64,000 nt of DNA from GCA-002728855 sp036340635 (GTDB lineage Bacteria > Bacteroidota > Bacteroidia > Flavobacteriales > Flavobacteriaceae), in the NCBI GenBank assembly GCA_036340635.1, contig JAYYYF010000002.1, positions 1 through 64,000 on the forward strand, given 5' to 3'. A program made the translations under genes and the position numbers. Every line of letters begins with the position of its first letter. Positions within the stretch are counted from its first letter, which is position 1. This document shows, piece by piece, positions 17,060 through 25,541 of this stretch. The notes beneath the pieces were generated by a model. The model ran no database searches and was not told where the DNA came from. It saw nothing but the letters and a program-made list of their open reading frames with translations.

Positions 17060-18806
17060 ATTAAATATTGTTTTGACGATATTGTTTCTATCATGTCATT
17101 TTACTTCTTATTTTCAAGTCAAAGACAATGATAATCTTGAAATACAAAAGATAACTGTTGTAAAATCATATAAGCCGAGCCTAAACAATGTTTTTAAGAT
17201 AAGATTGGATCCAATAATATCTGATTCTTTATTGGAAGAGAAACTTTCAGTTAAGTATGATTATATTTCAGTCCCAGTTGTTTCAACTTTTGTTCCAAAT
17301 AAGGCAAGCCCTTTAAAGTTGCAGAGACAAGAATCTTCAATTCTTCATAACAGCTATTTTTCTTGGGGATATGGAAATCAATCTCAGGCTTTGATTGATT
17401 TTGCTTCAATGATTTCTTTGGACAGAAATCAGTCTCTTGGAATTGATTTTAATTTTTCCTCTTTAGGGAATCAAGAGAATAGAGTATTGAAAAGTCAACA
17501 GAATTATTTTGTTGCCTCTTTTTTACATTTGTTCAAGTCCAATAATTTTAGAGTGGAATCTGATTTTAAATTTGACAGGAAACATCTAAATTTTTATGGT
17601 CTTTATTCAGATTATGATTGGACGGCCATACCAAGTTTTCGACCTTCTTTAATTGATCCAGAACAGAATTTAAATTATCTAAGAATTAGTTCAGATTGGG
17701 AATGGTATAGTGGGGTTATTAAAAAAGTTGATTTTAATACGATGGTTACGATCGATTATTTTGACACTACAGAACACCTAATTAATTTAAATTCTGAATT
17801 TCGATTACCAATTATTGATTTTTATTTGGAATTAAAGCCAAATTTCAGTCGCATTAATACAAATTTTGTCAGTTCTTTTAAAAATAATGTCCCCCTTTCA
17901 AACCAGAGTAATCTTTTAAACATGGATCTTCAAGTCGTTAATCTTGACGAAAAAATGAATTTTAAATTGGGGACTAAAGTTTTTTATTTGTTTGGAGATT
18001 CAATTGAAAAAACAAATGTTTATTTTTTTCCAAAAATTAAATTTTCATACAATGCATCGTCTTTGAATCTAACCACTTTTATAGAAGTTGATGGGGATTT
18101 TGAATTAAATAGCTTTACTTCCTTTTCTAAAAAAAACCCCTATATCTCACCATCTCTAGAATTAAGACCAACTAATATTCCTTACAGAGGCAGACTTGGA
18201 ATTAAAACTTCCCCTGGTTCAGGTGTAGAATTTTTCCTGGCGGGAATTTATTCTAAATCTGAAAATTCCCCACTGTTTAAAAGACTCCCTTACCTAGTTA
18301 ACAATAATGATTTAGCTTATAAGATGGCTAGTTCTTATGAGGTTGTTTATGATAAATTGGAGGAATTAGGTTTTGAAACTGGTGTTTTAATGAGGTTTAA
18401 TGAACACAACAAACTTTCTCTAAACACAAGATATGTCAACCCTATATCATTTAACGAAATAGCATCTTGGAACGTACCCTCTTTAAAAATTAATTTTGAT
18501 GCCAATTTCAGGTTTTATGACAAAATATATTTGCAGGCAAGTGGAAGATATTTTGGTCGAAGAGATAGCGCGTATCACCCCGTTTTTTTAAATCCAGAAT
18601 CTCTCGATTCAAATCCTGAGATTGAATCATTAAAAGGGTTTCTTTATTTTTCATCTAGATTACTTTATCAAACAAGTTCGAACTGGGCATTTTTCATTGA
18701 TGTTAAAAATAATTTTGGAAGCAATTTTTCTAGATGGGCATATTATCAAGATTATAACAATAATTTTCTTTTGGGACTCAGATATAAATTTGATATAATT
18801 CTTTGA
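17037..18806 (+). CDS. Predicted outer-membrane beta-barrel (TonB-receptor-like) partner of the TPR protein
   Basis: 589 residues from ATG 17037 (a second ATG at 17046 is also possible). After a signal peptide ending near YFQ the mature N-terminus has KITVVKSYKPSLNNVFKI, a short plug-like segment. It is followed by a long run of alternating polar and hydrophobic strands rich in Tyr, Phe and Asn, ending in FLLGLRYKFDIIL, a typical barrel terminus with an aromatic near the end. It lacks a full plug domain and is much shorter than the 800-residue receptor at 37601. The overlap with the TPR gene suggests a two-part envelope complex. Cargo unknown. Confidence 0.75.
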   Translation: MNLMKKIRLNIVLTILFLSCHFTSYFQVKDNDNLEIQKITVVKSYKPSLNNVFKIRLDPIISDSLLEEKLSVKYDYISVPVVSTFVPNKASPLKLQRQESSILHNSYFSWGYGNQSQALIDFASMISLDRNQSLGIDFNFSSLGNQENRVLKSQQNYFVASFLHLFKSNNFRVESDFKFDRKHLNFYGLYSDYDWTAIPSFRPSLIDPEQNLNYLRISSDWEWYSGVIKKVDFNTMVTIDYFDTTEHLINLNSEFRLPIIDFYLELKPNFSRINTNFVSSFKNNVPLSNQSNLLNMDLQVVNLDEKMNFKLGTKVFYLFGDSIEKTNVYFFPKIKFSYNASSLNLTTFIEVDGDFELNSFTSFSKKNPYISPSLELRPTNIPYRGRLGIKTSPGSGVEFFLAGIYSKSENSPLFKRLPYLVNNNDLAYKMASSYEVVYDKLEELGFETGVLMRFNEHNKLSLNTRYVNPISFNEIASWNVPSLKINFDANFRFYDKIYLQASGRYFGRRDSAYHPVFLNPESLDSNPEIESLKGFLYFSSRLLYQTSSNWAFFIDVKNNFGSNFSRWAYYQDYNNNFLLGLRYKFDIIL

Positions 18807-18893
18807 AAATCATTTTTTACATTTATTATCTCTCGTGAAATATTTTTTAAATATTTGATTTTAAGTTAAATTCGTCATCTATTTGATCCTTAA

Positions 18894-20525
18894 ATGAGAA
18901 ATACAATAATAATTTTATTGATTTTAATTTTTTCTATAGCCTGTGAAAAAAAGGTTGATTTAATTGTTCATAACGCTAAGGTTTATACTTCAGATAATAA
19001 TTATGAAGATGTTACTTCTTTTGTAGTAGATGACGGAAAATTTTTAGAAGTGGGTGGTGAAGAACTTATTGAAAAATATAATTCCAGTAGCATTTTAAAT
19101 GCTAGAGGACTTCCAGTTTTTCCTGGTTTTATTGATTCCCATTGTCATCTTTTAAGTCTTGGATTAAAACAATTTGAAGTTGATTTAACAGGAACAAAAA
19201 GTTTTGAAGAGATTGTTCTTAAGCTTAAAAATCATTCCTTTAATAAAGATCTTTTAGTTATAAGAGGTAGTGGTTGGGACCAAAATGATTGGGAGAAAAA
19301 AGATTTTCCTAGAAAAGACACTTTAGATCTTATCTTCCCTGATATTCCAGTCATTTTGAAGCGTATAGATGGCCATGCTATGTTGGTGAATCAGAAAGCC
19401 TTAGATATGGCTAAAATTACATTAGATACTAAAGTTAATGGTGGTGAAATAGTTAAAAGTAATGGAAAATTGACAGGTTTAGTTATTGATAAACCGATGG
19501 AATTAATTACAAGTGTAATTCCTTCATATAATCTAGAACAAAAGATAGAAGCTTTAAAAATTGCTGAAAAAATTTGCTTTGAAAATGGAATTACTACTGT
19601 TGATGAAGCAGGTTTAACAAAATCTGATATTTTACTGATTGATAGTTTACAAAAAAATGAACTTTTTGATTTGAGAGTTTATGCAATGGTAAGTAATGAA
19701 AAGAATTCGCTTAAATATTTTTATAAAAATGGACCTCTAAAAAACAATCTTTTAAATGTCAGATCAATTAAAGTTTACGCTGATGGGGCTTTAGGCTCTA
19801 GAGGTGCGGCTTTGAAGGAATCTTATTCTGACCAAAAAAATCATTATGGTTCTTTGGTTATTCCGGTAGATTCTATCGAAATGCTAGCAGTTGAGGCTTT
19901 AAATCATGGTTTTCAAATGAACACCCATGCCATAGGTGATTATGCTAATTCAGAGGTTTTAAAAATTTATAATAAAATTCTTTCATCTGAGACTGATCCT
20001 AGGTGGAGAATTGAACATGCGCAAGTTATCTCAGATGAAGATTTTGCAAGTTTTAATCAAAAAATAATTCCTTCAGTCCAGCCTTTACATGCAACTAGTG
20101 ATATGTATTGGGCTAAGGAAAGACTTGGTGAGTCGCGTATTAAAGGGGCATATGCATATAAGGATCTTCTAGATTGGTCAGGGAGAATAGCTTTAGGAAC
20201 AGACTTTCCTGTTGAAGAGGTTAGTCCTATAAGTACTTTCTATGCTGCAGTTTCAAGAAAAGATTTAGATAAATATCCTCCAAAAGGGTTCCAGTACCAA
20301 AACGCTTTAAGTCGTCGCGAAGCTCTTTTGGGTATAACTATTTGGGCTGCATATGCTAATTTTGAAGATGATATTAAAGGAAGTATATCTCCAGGTAAAT
20401 ATGCTGATTTTGTTATCCTTGACAAGGATATCATGGAGATTGAAACTGAAAAAATTCCTTTTACCCGAATTGTTGCTACTATTTTAAACGGCGAAATTGT
20501 ATACAGCACACGATTTGATGATTAA
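18894..20525 (+). CDS. Amidohydrolase family lipoprotein, YtcJ-like
   Basis: 543 residues. The N-terminus carries a lipoprotein signal with lipobox SIAC (Cys17). The amidohydrolase-3 signature is visible: FPGFIDSHCHL (metal-binding HxH), RGSGWDQNDW, a HAIGDYAN stretch, RIEHAQV and ALGTDFPVE with the metal-ligand Asp, then a terminal PGKYADFVILDKD. YtcJ-type enzymes hydrolyse amide or formamide bonds; the substrate is unknown. The lipid anchor puts it outside the cytoplasm, which is common for this family in Bacteroidota. It stands alone on the + strand. Confidence 0.9.
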   Translation: MRNTIIILLILIFSIACEKKVDLIVHNAKVYTSDNNYEDVTSFVVDDGKFLEVGGEELIEKYNSSSILNARGLPVFPGFIDSHCHLLSLGLKQFEVDLTGTKSFEEIVLKLKNHSFNKDLLVIRGSGWDQNDWEKKDFPRKDTLDLIFPDIPVILKRIDGHAMLVNQKALDMAKITLDTKVNGGEIVKSNGKLTGLVIDKPMELITSVIPSYNLEQKIEALKIAEKICFENGITTVDEAGLTKSDILLIDSLQKNELFDLRVYAMVSNEKNSLKYFYKNGPLKNNLLNVRSIKVYADGALGSRGAALKESYSDQKNHYGSLVIPVDSIEMLAVEALNHGFQMNTHAIGDYANSEVLKIYNKILSSETDPRWRIEHAQVISDEDFASFNQKIIPSVQPLHATSDMYWAKERLGESRIKGAYAYKDLLDWSGRIALGTDFPVEEVSPISTFYAAVSRKDLDKYPPKGFQYQNALSRREALLGITIWAAYANFEDDIKGSISPGKYADFVILDKDIMEIETEKIPFTRIVATILNGEIVYSTRFDD

Positions 20526-20665
20526 TTTTATTTTCTTGAAGTTTAATTTATAAAGTAAAAGAGGATTTTTTTAAGCAAAAAATTACTTTATAAATATATA
20601 ACACCTAAAATATTGATTTTATTAATCAAATTAGTTTTATTTTATTTTAAAATAAATATATAATA

Positions 20666-20673
20666 TATATTTG
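20666..20673 (+). promoter_or_regulatory. Promoter -7 box for asnB
   Basis: TATATTTG followed by C, 17 bases before the asnB ATG in a very A+T-rich stretch. Confidence 0.55.
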
Positions 20674-20690
20674 CTTAAAATATTAAACTG

Positions 20691-22358
20691 ATGTGTGGTA
20701 TTGCTTGTGCATTTGATCTTAAAAAAGATTTAGAGTCTCTAAGACCTACTCTTCTTGAGATGTCTAAAAAGGTTCGCCATCGTGGACCAGATTGGAGTGG
20801 AATATACACATCTAAGAATGCTATATTAGCTCATGAGCGTTTAGCAATTGTTGATCCTACCTCTGGAAAACAACCACTATACGGTTCTGAAGGTAAAATT
20901 GTTCTTGCAGCAAATGGTGAAATTTATAATCATCTTGAATTAAGAAAGCAATTTAAGGGTAGTTATGAATTTAAAACAAATTCAGATTGTGAAATAATTC
21001 TTGCTCTATATGAAAAGAAAGGAATTAATTTTTTAGATGAATTAAACGGAATTTTTGGATTTGCAATTTATGATAGTGAGAAGAATGAATTTTTTATTGC
21101 AAGAGATCATATTGGAATAATCCCTCTTTATATGGGATGGGATTCAAGAGGAACATTTTTTGTCGCTTCTGAATTAAAAGCCTTGGAAGGAACATGCTCT
21201 AAAATTGAATTATTCCCTCCAGGTCATTATTGGCATAGTTCAAAAGCAAAACCTATAAAATGGTATAAGAGAGATTGGACTGATTATAAAAAAGTTTCTA
21301 AAAATAGTACTTCAATAAATGATTTGCACGATGCTCTGTCTAATGCAGTACATCGCCAATTAATGAGTGATGTTCCATATGGAGTTCTTCTTTCTGGTGG
21401 TTTAGACTCGTCAATAACTTCTGCCTTAGCAAAAAGATTTGCCCCTAAGAGAATAGAAACTGGTGATAAACAACCTGCTTGGTGGCCACAATTACACTCT
21501 TTTTCTGTCGGACTTGAAGGTTCTCCTGATCTCATAGCTTCAAGAAAAGTTGCAGATCACATAGGAACCGTTCATCATGAGATTATTTTCACAATACAAG
21601 AGGGCCTTGATGCTTTATATGATGTAATTTATCATCTTGAGACATATGATGTTACTACTATTAGAGCTTCAACACCTATGTTTTTAATGGCTCGGGCTAT
21701 AAAGTCTTTAGGTATAAAAATGGTTCTTTCGGGAGAAGGAGCTGATGAAATCTTTGGAGGATATTTATATTTTCATAAAGCTCCGTCAGAAGATGAACTC
21801 CATCAAGAAACAGTTAGAAAATTAGCTAGTTTACACAAATATGACTGTCTAAGAGCTAATAAATCACTTGCTGCTTGGGGTATAGAAGGTAGGGTTCCTT
21901 TTTTAGATAAACAGTTTTTAGATGTTGCAATGAGATTAAATCCAAAAGATAAGATGATAAGTTCTAATCGAATGGAAAAGTGGGTTTTAAGAAAAGCTTT
22001 TGAAAATTATTTACCTAAAGAAATTGTTTGGAGACAGAAAGAACAATTTTCAGATGGTGTTGGATATAGTTGGATAAATGAATTAAAAGATTTAGTTAAT
22101 CAAAAAGTAACTGATCAACAAATGAATAAATCTTATTTAAGATTTCCTTTACAAACACCAAAAACTAAAGAAGAGTATTTCTATAGATCTATTTTTGAAA
22201 GTCATTTTTCTAGTGATGCAGCTGCGTTAACAGTCCCTTCTTTGCCCTCAGTTGCATGTAGTTCTCCAAAAGCTTTGGAATGGGATGAGAGTTTTAAGAA
22301 TAAAAATGAACCCAGCGGTAGAGCTATTTCAAATATTCATGAAGATGCATACGAATAG
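20691..22358 (+). CDS. asnB: Asparagine synthase (glutamine-hydrolysing), AsnB type
   Basis: 555 residues. The N-terminal class-II glutamine amidotransferase domain begins MCGIACAFD, so Cys2 becomes the nucleophile after Met removal. RHRGPD and HERLAIVD follow. The synthetase domain has the ATP pyrophosphatase loop LLSGGLDSS near residue 235 and SGEGADEIFGGY near residue 350. It forms asparagine from aspartate, ATP and glutamine. It is followed by gyrB with 146 bases between, each with its own promoter box. Confidence 0.96.
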   Translation: MCGIACAFDLKKDLESLRPTLLEMSKKVRHRGPDWSGIYTSKNAILAHERLAIVDPTSGKQPLYGSEGKIVLAANGEIYNHLELRKQFKGSYEFKTNSDCEIILALYEKKGINFLDELNGIFGFAIYDSEKNEFFIARDHIGIIPLYMGWDSRGTFFVASELKALEGTCSKIELFPPGHYWHSSKAKPIKWYKRDWTDYKKVSKNSTSINDLHDALSNAVHRQLMSDVPYGVLLSGGLDSSITSALAKRFAPKRIETGDKQPAWWPQLHSFSVGLEGSPDLIASRKVADHIGTVHHEIIFTIQEGLDALYDVIYHLETYDVTTIRASTPMFLMARAIKSLGIKMVLSGEGADEIFGGYLYFHKAPSEDELHQETVRKLASLHKYDCLRANKSLAAWGIEGRVPFLDKQFLDVAMRLNPKDKMISSNRMEKWVLRKAFENYLPKEIVWRQKEQFSDGVGYSWINELKDLVNQKVTDQQMNKSYLRFPLQTPKTKEEYFYRSIFESHFSSDAAALTVPSLPSVACSSPKALEWDESFKNKNEPSGRAISNIHEDAYE

Positions 22359-22459
22359 AAATTTTAATCAATAAATCCCGCTATTTTTTCTTCACATTTT
22401 GTGTTAATAACTTAAACCTATGATCAGTGTTTTAAAGGGTTTTTGAGTATGTGATTCCG

Positions 22460-22467
22460 TATATTTG
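22460..22467 (+). promoter_or_regulatory. Promoter -7 box for gyrB
   Basis: TATATTTG, 37 bases before the gyrB start. A TTG at 22443-22445 could serve as an upstream element but the spacing is short. Confidence 0.5.
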
Positions 22468-22504
22468 TATATAGGGAAAAGCAAAAAAAAACACACCAAA
22501 TTTT

Positions 22505-24445
22505 ATGACTCAAAGTAAAACTAATTCACAATATTCTGCAGATAATATTCAGGCATTAGAAGGGATGGAACATGTTCGTATGCGTCCATCAATGTATATT
22601 GGTGATCTAGGTTCGAGAGGGTTGCATCACTTAGTTAATGAGGTAGTCGATAACTCAATTGATGAAGCTCTTGCAGGCTATTGCGATACTATAACTGTAA
22701 CAATTAATGAGGATAATTCTGTAACTACTGAAGACAATGGTAGAGGTATTCCTGTAGGTATTCATAAAAAAGAAGGTGTTTCAGCTCTTGAGGTTGTAAT
22801 GACTAAAATTGGAGCAGGAGGAAAGTTTGATAAAGATTCTTACAAAGTTTCTGGTGGTCTTCATGGAGTAGGGGTTTCTTGTGTAAATGCTCTTTCTGAA
22901 TCTCTAACAGCAACTGTATATAGAGATGGTAAAATATGGGAGCAAAAATATCAAAGAGGTATTCCTGAAAATCCAGTATCATCTACTGGAAAGTCTGAAA
23001 AGACTGGTACAGTTGTTACTTTTAAGCCAGATCATCAGATTTTCAAACAGATTCAAGAATATAGTTATGAGATTTTAGCGCAAAGAATGCGTGAATTAGC
23101 TTATTTGAACAAAGGTATTTCAATTACTCTCATTGATAAGAGAAATAAAGATTCAAATGGTGAATATACAAGTGAAAAGTTTTACTCAGAAGAAGGTTTA
23201 AAAGAATTTGTTCGGTTCCTTGACAGGAATAGAGAGCCTATCATTACAGATGTAATATATATGGAAGCAAACAAAAATGAAATACCTGTTGAAGTTGCAA
23301 TGATTTACAATACCTCATTTAATGAGAATCTTCATTCTTATGTAAATAATATAAATACTCATGAAGGAGGTACTCATCTTTCTGGTTTTAGACGCGGCCT
23401 AACTACAACTTTGAAAAAGTATGCTGATGCTTCAGGTTTACTTGATAAGCTCAAATTTGAAATCTCAGGAGATGATTTTAGGGAGGGCCTATCAGCAATT
23501 GTTTCAGTTAAAGTAAATGAACCTCAATTTGAAGGACAAACCAAAACTAAATTAGGTAATAGGGAAGTCACTGCTGCTGTTTCTCAATCGGTTTCTCAAA
23601 TGCTTGAAAATTATCTTGAAGAACATCCAAATGATGCAAAGGTTATTGTTCAGAAAGTTATTCTTGCTGCACAAGCTAGACACGCAGCAAGGAAAGCGAG
23701 AGAAATGGTTCAAAGAAAAACAGTTATGAGCGGTGGAGGTTTACCAGGAAAATTAGCTGACTGTTCAGAACAAGATCCTAAATTATGTGAAGTTTTTCTT
23801 GTTGAGGGAGATTCAGCAGGCGGTACAGCAAAACAAGGAAGAGATCCTAAATTTCAAGCGATTCTTCCTCTAAGAGGGAAAATACTTAATGTTGAAAAGG
23901 CTATGCAACATAAAGTTTTTGAAAATGAAGAAATTAGAAATATATATACAGCATTGGGAGTTTCTATTGGAACAGAAGAAGATAGCAGGGCATTAAATTT
24001 AGAGAAGTTAAGGTATCATAAGATTGTAATTATGTGTGATGCAGACGTTGATGGTAGTCATATTTCAACTCTTATTTTGACCTTTTTCTTTCGATACATG
24101 AGAGAATTGATAGATTCTGGATATGTTTATATTGCAACACCTCCATTATACCTTGTTAAAAAAGGAAATAAAAAGGATTATGCGTGGTCAGATGAAGAAA
24201 GAGATAATTTGATGAAAGAAAATGGATCTGGCTCAAATATTCAGAGATATAAGGGATTAGGTGAAATGAATGCTGATCAATTATGGGAAACAACCATGAA
24301 TCCAGAAAAAAGAACCTTAAAAAGGATAGATATTCACTCATTAGGAGAGGCTGATGATGTTTTTTCGATGCTTATGGGTGATGAAGTTCCGCTTAGAAGG
24401 GATTTTATTGAAAAAAATGCAATTTATGCAAATATTGATGCATAA
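22505..24445 (+). CDS. gyrB: DNA gyrase subunit B
   Basis: 646 residues, the compact bacterial form. The GHKL ATPase domain shows VDNSIDEALAG, DNGRGIPV and SGGLHGVGVSCVNALS. The transducer region has QTKTKLGN. The TOPRIM domain has VEGDSAGG (Glu434) and CDADVDGSHI (Asp512) for metal binding. The C-terminus has IQRYKGLGEMN. With GyrA it introduces negative supercoils. The assignment to GyrB over ParE rests on overall fit and the chromosomal context (asnB-gyrB-mdh-secDF); ParE would share the motifs. Confidence 0.96.
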   Translation: MTQSKTNSQYSADNIQALEGMEHVRMRPSMYIGDLGSRGLHHLVNEVVDNSIDEALAGYCDTITVTINEDNSVTTEDNGRGIPVGIHKKEGVSALEVVMTKIGAGGKFDKDSYKVSGGLHGVGVSCVNALSESLTATVYRDGKIWEQKYQRGIPENPVSSTGKSEKTGTVVTFKPDHQIFKQIQEYSYEILAQRMRELAYLNKGISITLIDKRNKDSNGEYTSEKFYSEEGLKEFVRFLDRNREPIITDVIYMEANKNEIPVEVAMIYNTSFNENLHSYVNNINTHEGGTHLSGFRRGLTTTLKKYADASGLLDKLKFEISGDDFREGLSAIVSVKVNEPQFEGQTKTKLGNREVTAAVSQSVSQMLENYLEEHPNDAKVIVQKVILAAQARHAARKAREMVQRKTVMSGGGLPGKLADCSEQDPKLCEVFLVEGDSAGGTAKQGRDPKFQAILPLRGKILNVEKAMQHKVFENEEIRNIYTALGVSIGTEEDSRALNLEKLRYHKIVIMCDADVDGSHISTLILTFFFRYMRELIDSGYVYIATPPLYLVKKGNKKDYAWSDEERDNLMKENGSGSNIQRYKGLGEMNADQLWETTMNPEKRTLKRIDIHSLGEADDVFSMLMGDEVPLRRDFIEKNAIYANIDA

Positions 24446-24492
24446 TTTTCTGCCATAATTTTTTTAAAATATTTTATATAAAAATTCTTTTT

Positions 24493-24500
24493 TAGATTTG
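24493..24500 (+). promoter_or_regulatory. Promoter -7 box for mdh
   Basis: TAGATTTG, 20 bases before the mdh ATG. No clear upstream TTG at the expected distance. Confidence 0.45.
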
Positions 24501-24520
24501 TTGGGATAATAATAAATAAG

Positions 24521-25450
24521 ATGAAGATAACAGTTATTGGTGCTGGGAACGTTGGTAGCTCTTGTGTTGAGTATATTGCGATCAAATCCATCGTTAGTGA
24601 TATTGTACTCCTTGATATCAAAGAAGGCCTTGCTGAGGGAAAAGCTTTAGACCTGATGCAAACATCTACAACACTTGGATTTAATTCTAGAATTTTAGGT
24701 GTAACAAATGATTACAAAGCTACTTCAAATAGCGATGTTGTAGTAATTACTTCAGGTATTCCTAGAAAACCTGGGATGACAAGAGGAGAACTTATTGGTA
24801 TTAATGCTGGAATTGTTAAATCAGTGGTCACTAGTATTTTAAAGAATTCTCCTAACGCAATAATTGTTGTAGTATCAAATCCAATGGATACAATGACGTA
24901 TTTAGCCTTAAAAATTTCAAGACTTTCTAAAAATAGAGTTATAGGAATGGGTGGAGCTCTTGATAGTTCAAGATTTAAAACATATCTATCAATGTCCCTT
25001 GATAAACCTGCTAACCAAATTGAAGGTATGGTTATCGGAGGTCATGGTGATACTACAATGATTCCTTTAACAAGATTGGCAACTTATAATGGTATTCCGG
25101 TTTCTAATTTTCTCTCTCAAAAAGAGTTAGATAAAGTTTCATCTGACACTATGGTTGGTGGAGCAACATTAACAAAACTTTTGGGAACATCAGCCTGGTA
25201 TGCTCCTGGGGCCTCAGTTTCTTATTTGGTAGATAGTATAGTTAATGATCGCCGTTTTTTAATACCCTGCTCAGTTTTTTTGGAAGGTGAATATGAACAA
25301 AAAGATATATGTATGGGAGTTCCGTGTATTATAGGTAAAAATGGAGTTGAAAGTATTTTAGATTTGGGACTTAATTCTGATGAGATGAAAAAATTTAGAG
25401 AAAGTTCAACATCAGTCCGAAATATGAATGATGCTTTGAAGGATTTTTGA
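24521..25450 (+). CDS. mdh: Malate dehydrogenase
   Basis: 309 residues of the LDH/MDH superfamily, type-3 MDH. NAD-binding GAGNVGSS is at residues 7-14, the substrate-binding loop is RKPGMTRGEL, VSNPMDTMTY follows, and the catalytic histidine lies in GGHGDTTMIP (His175). It interconverts malate and oxaloacetate in the TCA cycle. LDH is unlikely because RKPGMTR carries the malate-specific arginine pattern. Malate is also a building block of bacillithiol, for which bshB1 lies later in the window. Confidence 0.96.
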   Translation: MKITVIGAGNVGSSCVEYIAIKSIVSDIVLLDIKEGLAEGKALDLMQTSTTLGFNSRILGVTNDYKATSNSDVVVITSGIPRKPGMTRGELIGINAGIVKSVVTSILKNSPNAIIVVVSNPMDTMTYLALKISRLSKNRVIGMGGALDSSRFKTYLSMSLDKPANQIEGMVIGGHGDTTMIPLTRLATYNGIPVSNFLSQKELDKVSSDTMVGGATLTKLLGTSAWYAPGASVSYLVDSIVNDRRFLIPCSVFLEGEYEQKDICMGVPCIIGKNGVESILDLGLNSDEMKKFRESSTSVRNMNDALKDF

Positions 25451-25506
25451 TAAATCACTTTGTTTTTTAATCCCTCATGAAAGTTGTTAAATACTTTCTT
25501 AAACTT

Positions 25507-25514
25507 TATATTTG
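25507..25514 (+). promoter_or_regulatory. Promoter -7 box for secDF
   Basis: TATATTTG followed by CTCGC, 27 bases before the ATG. A TTG at 25484-25486 lies 20 bases upstream of the box, fitting the TTG-spacer-TAnnTTTG layout of Flavobacterium promoters. Confidence 0.6.
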
Positions 25515-25541
25515 CTCGCTTGATTTTTATAAATATATAAA

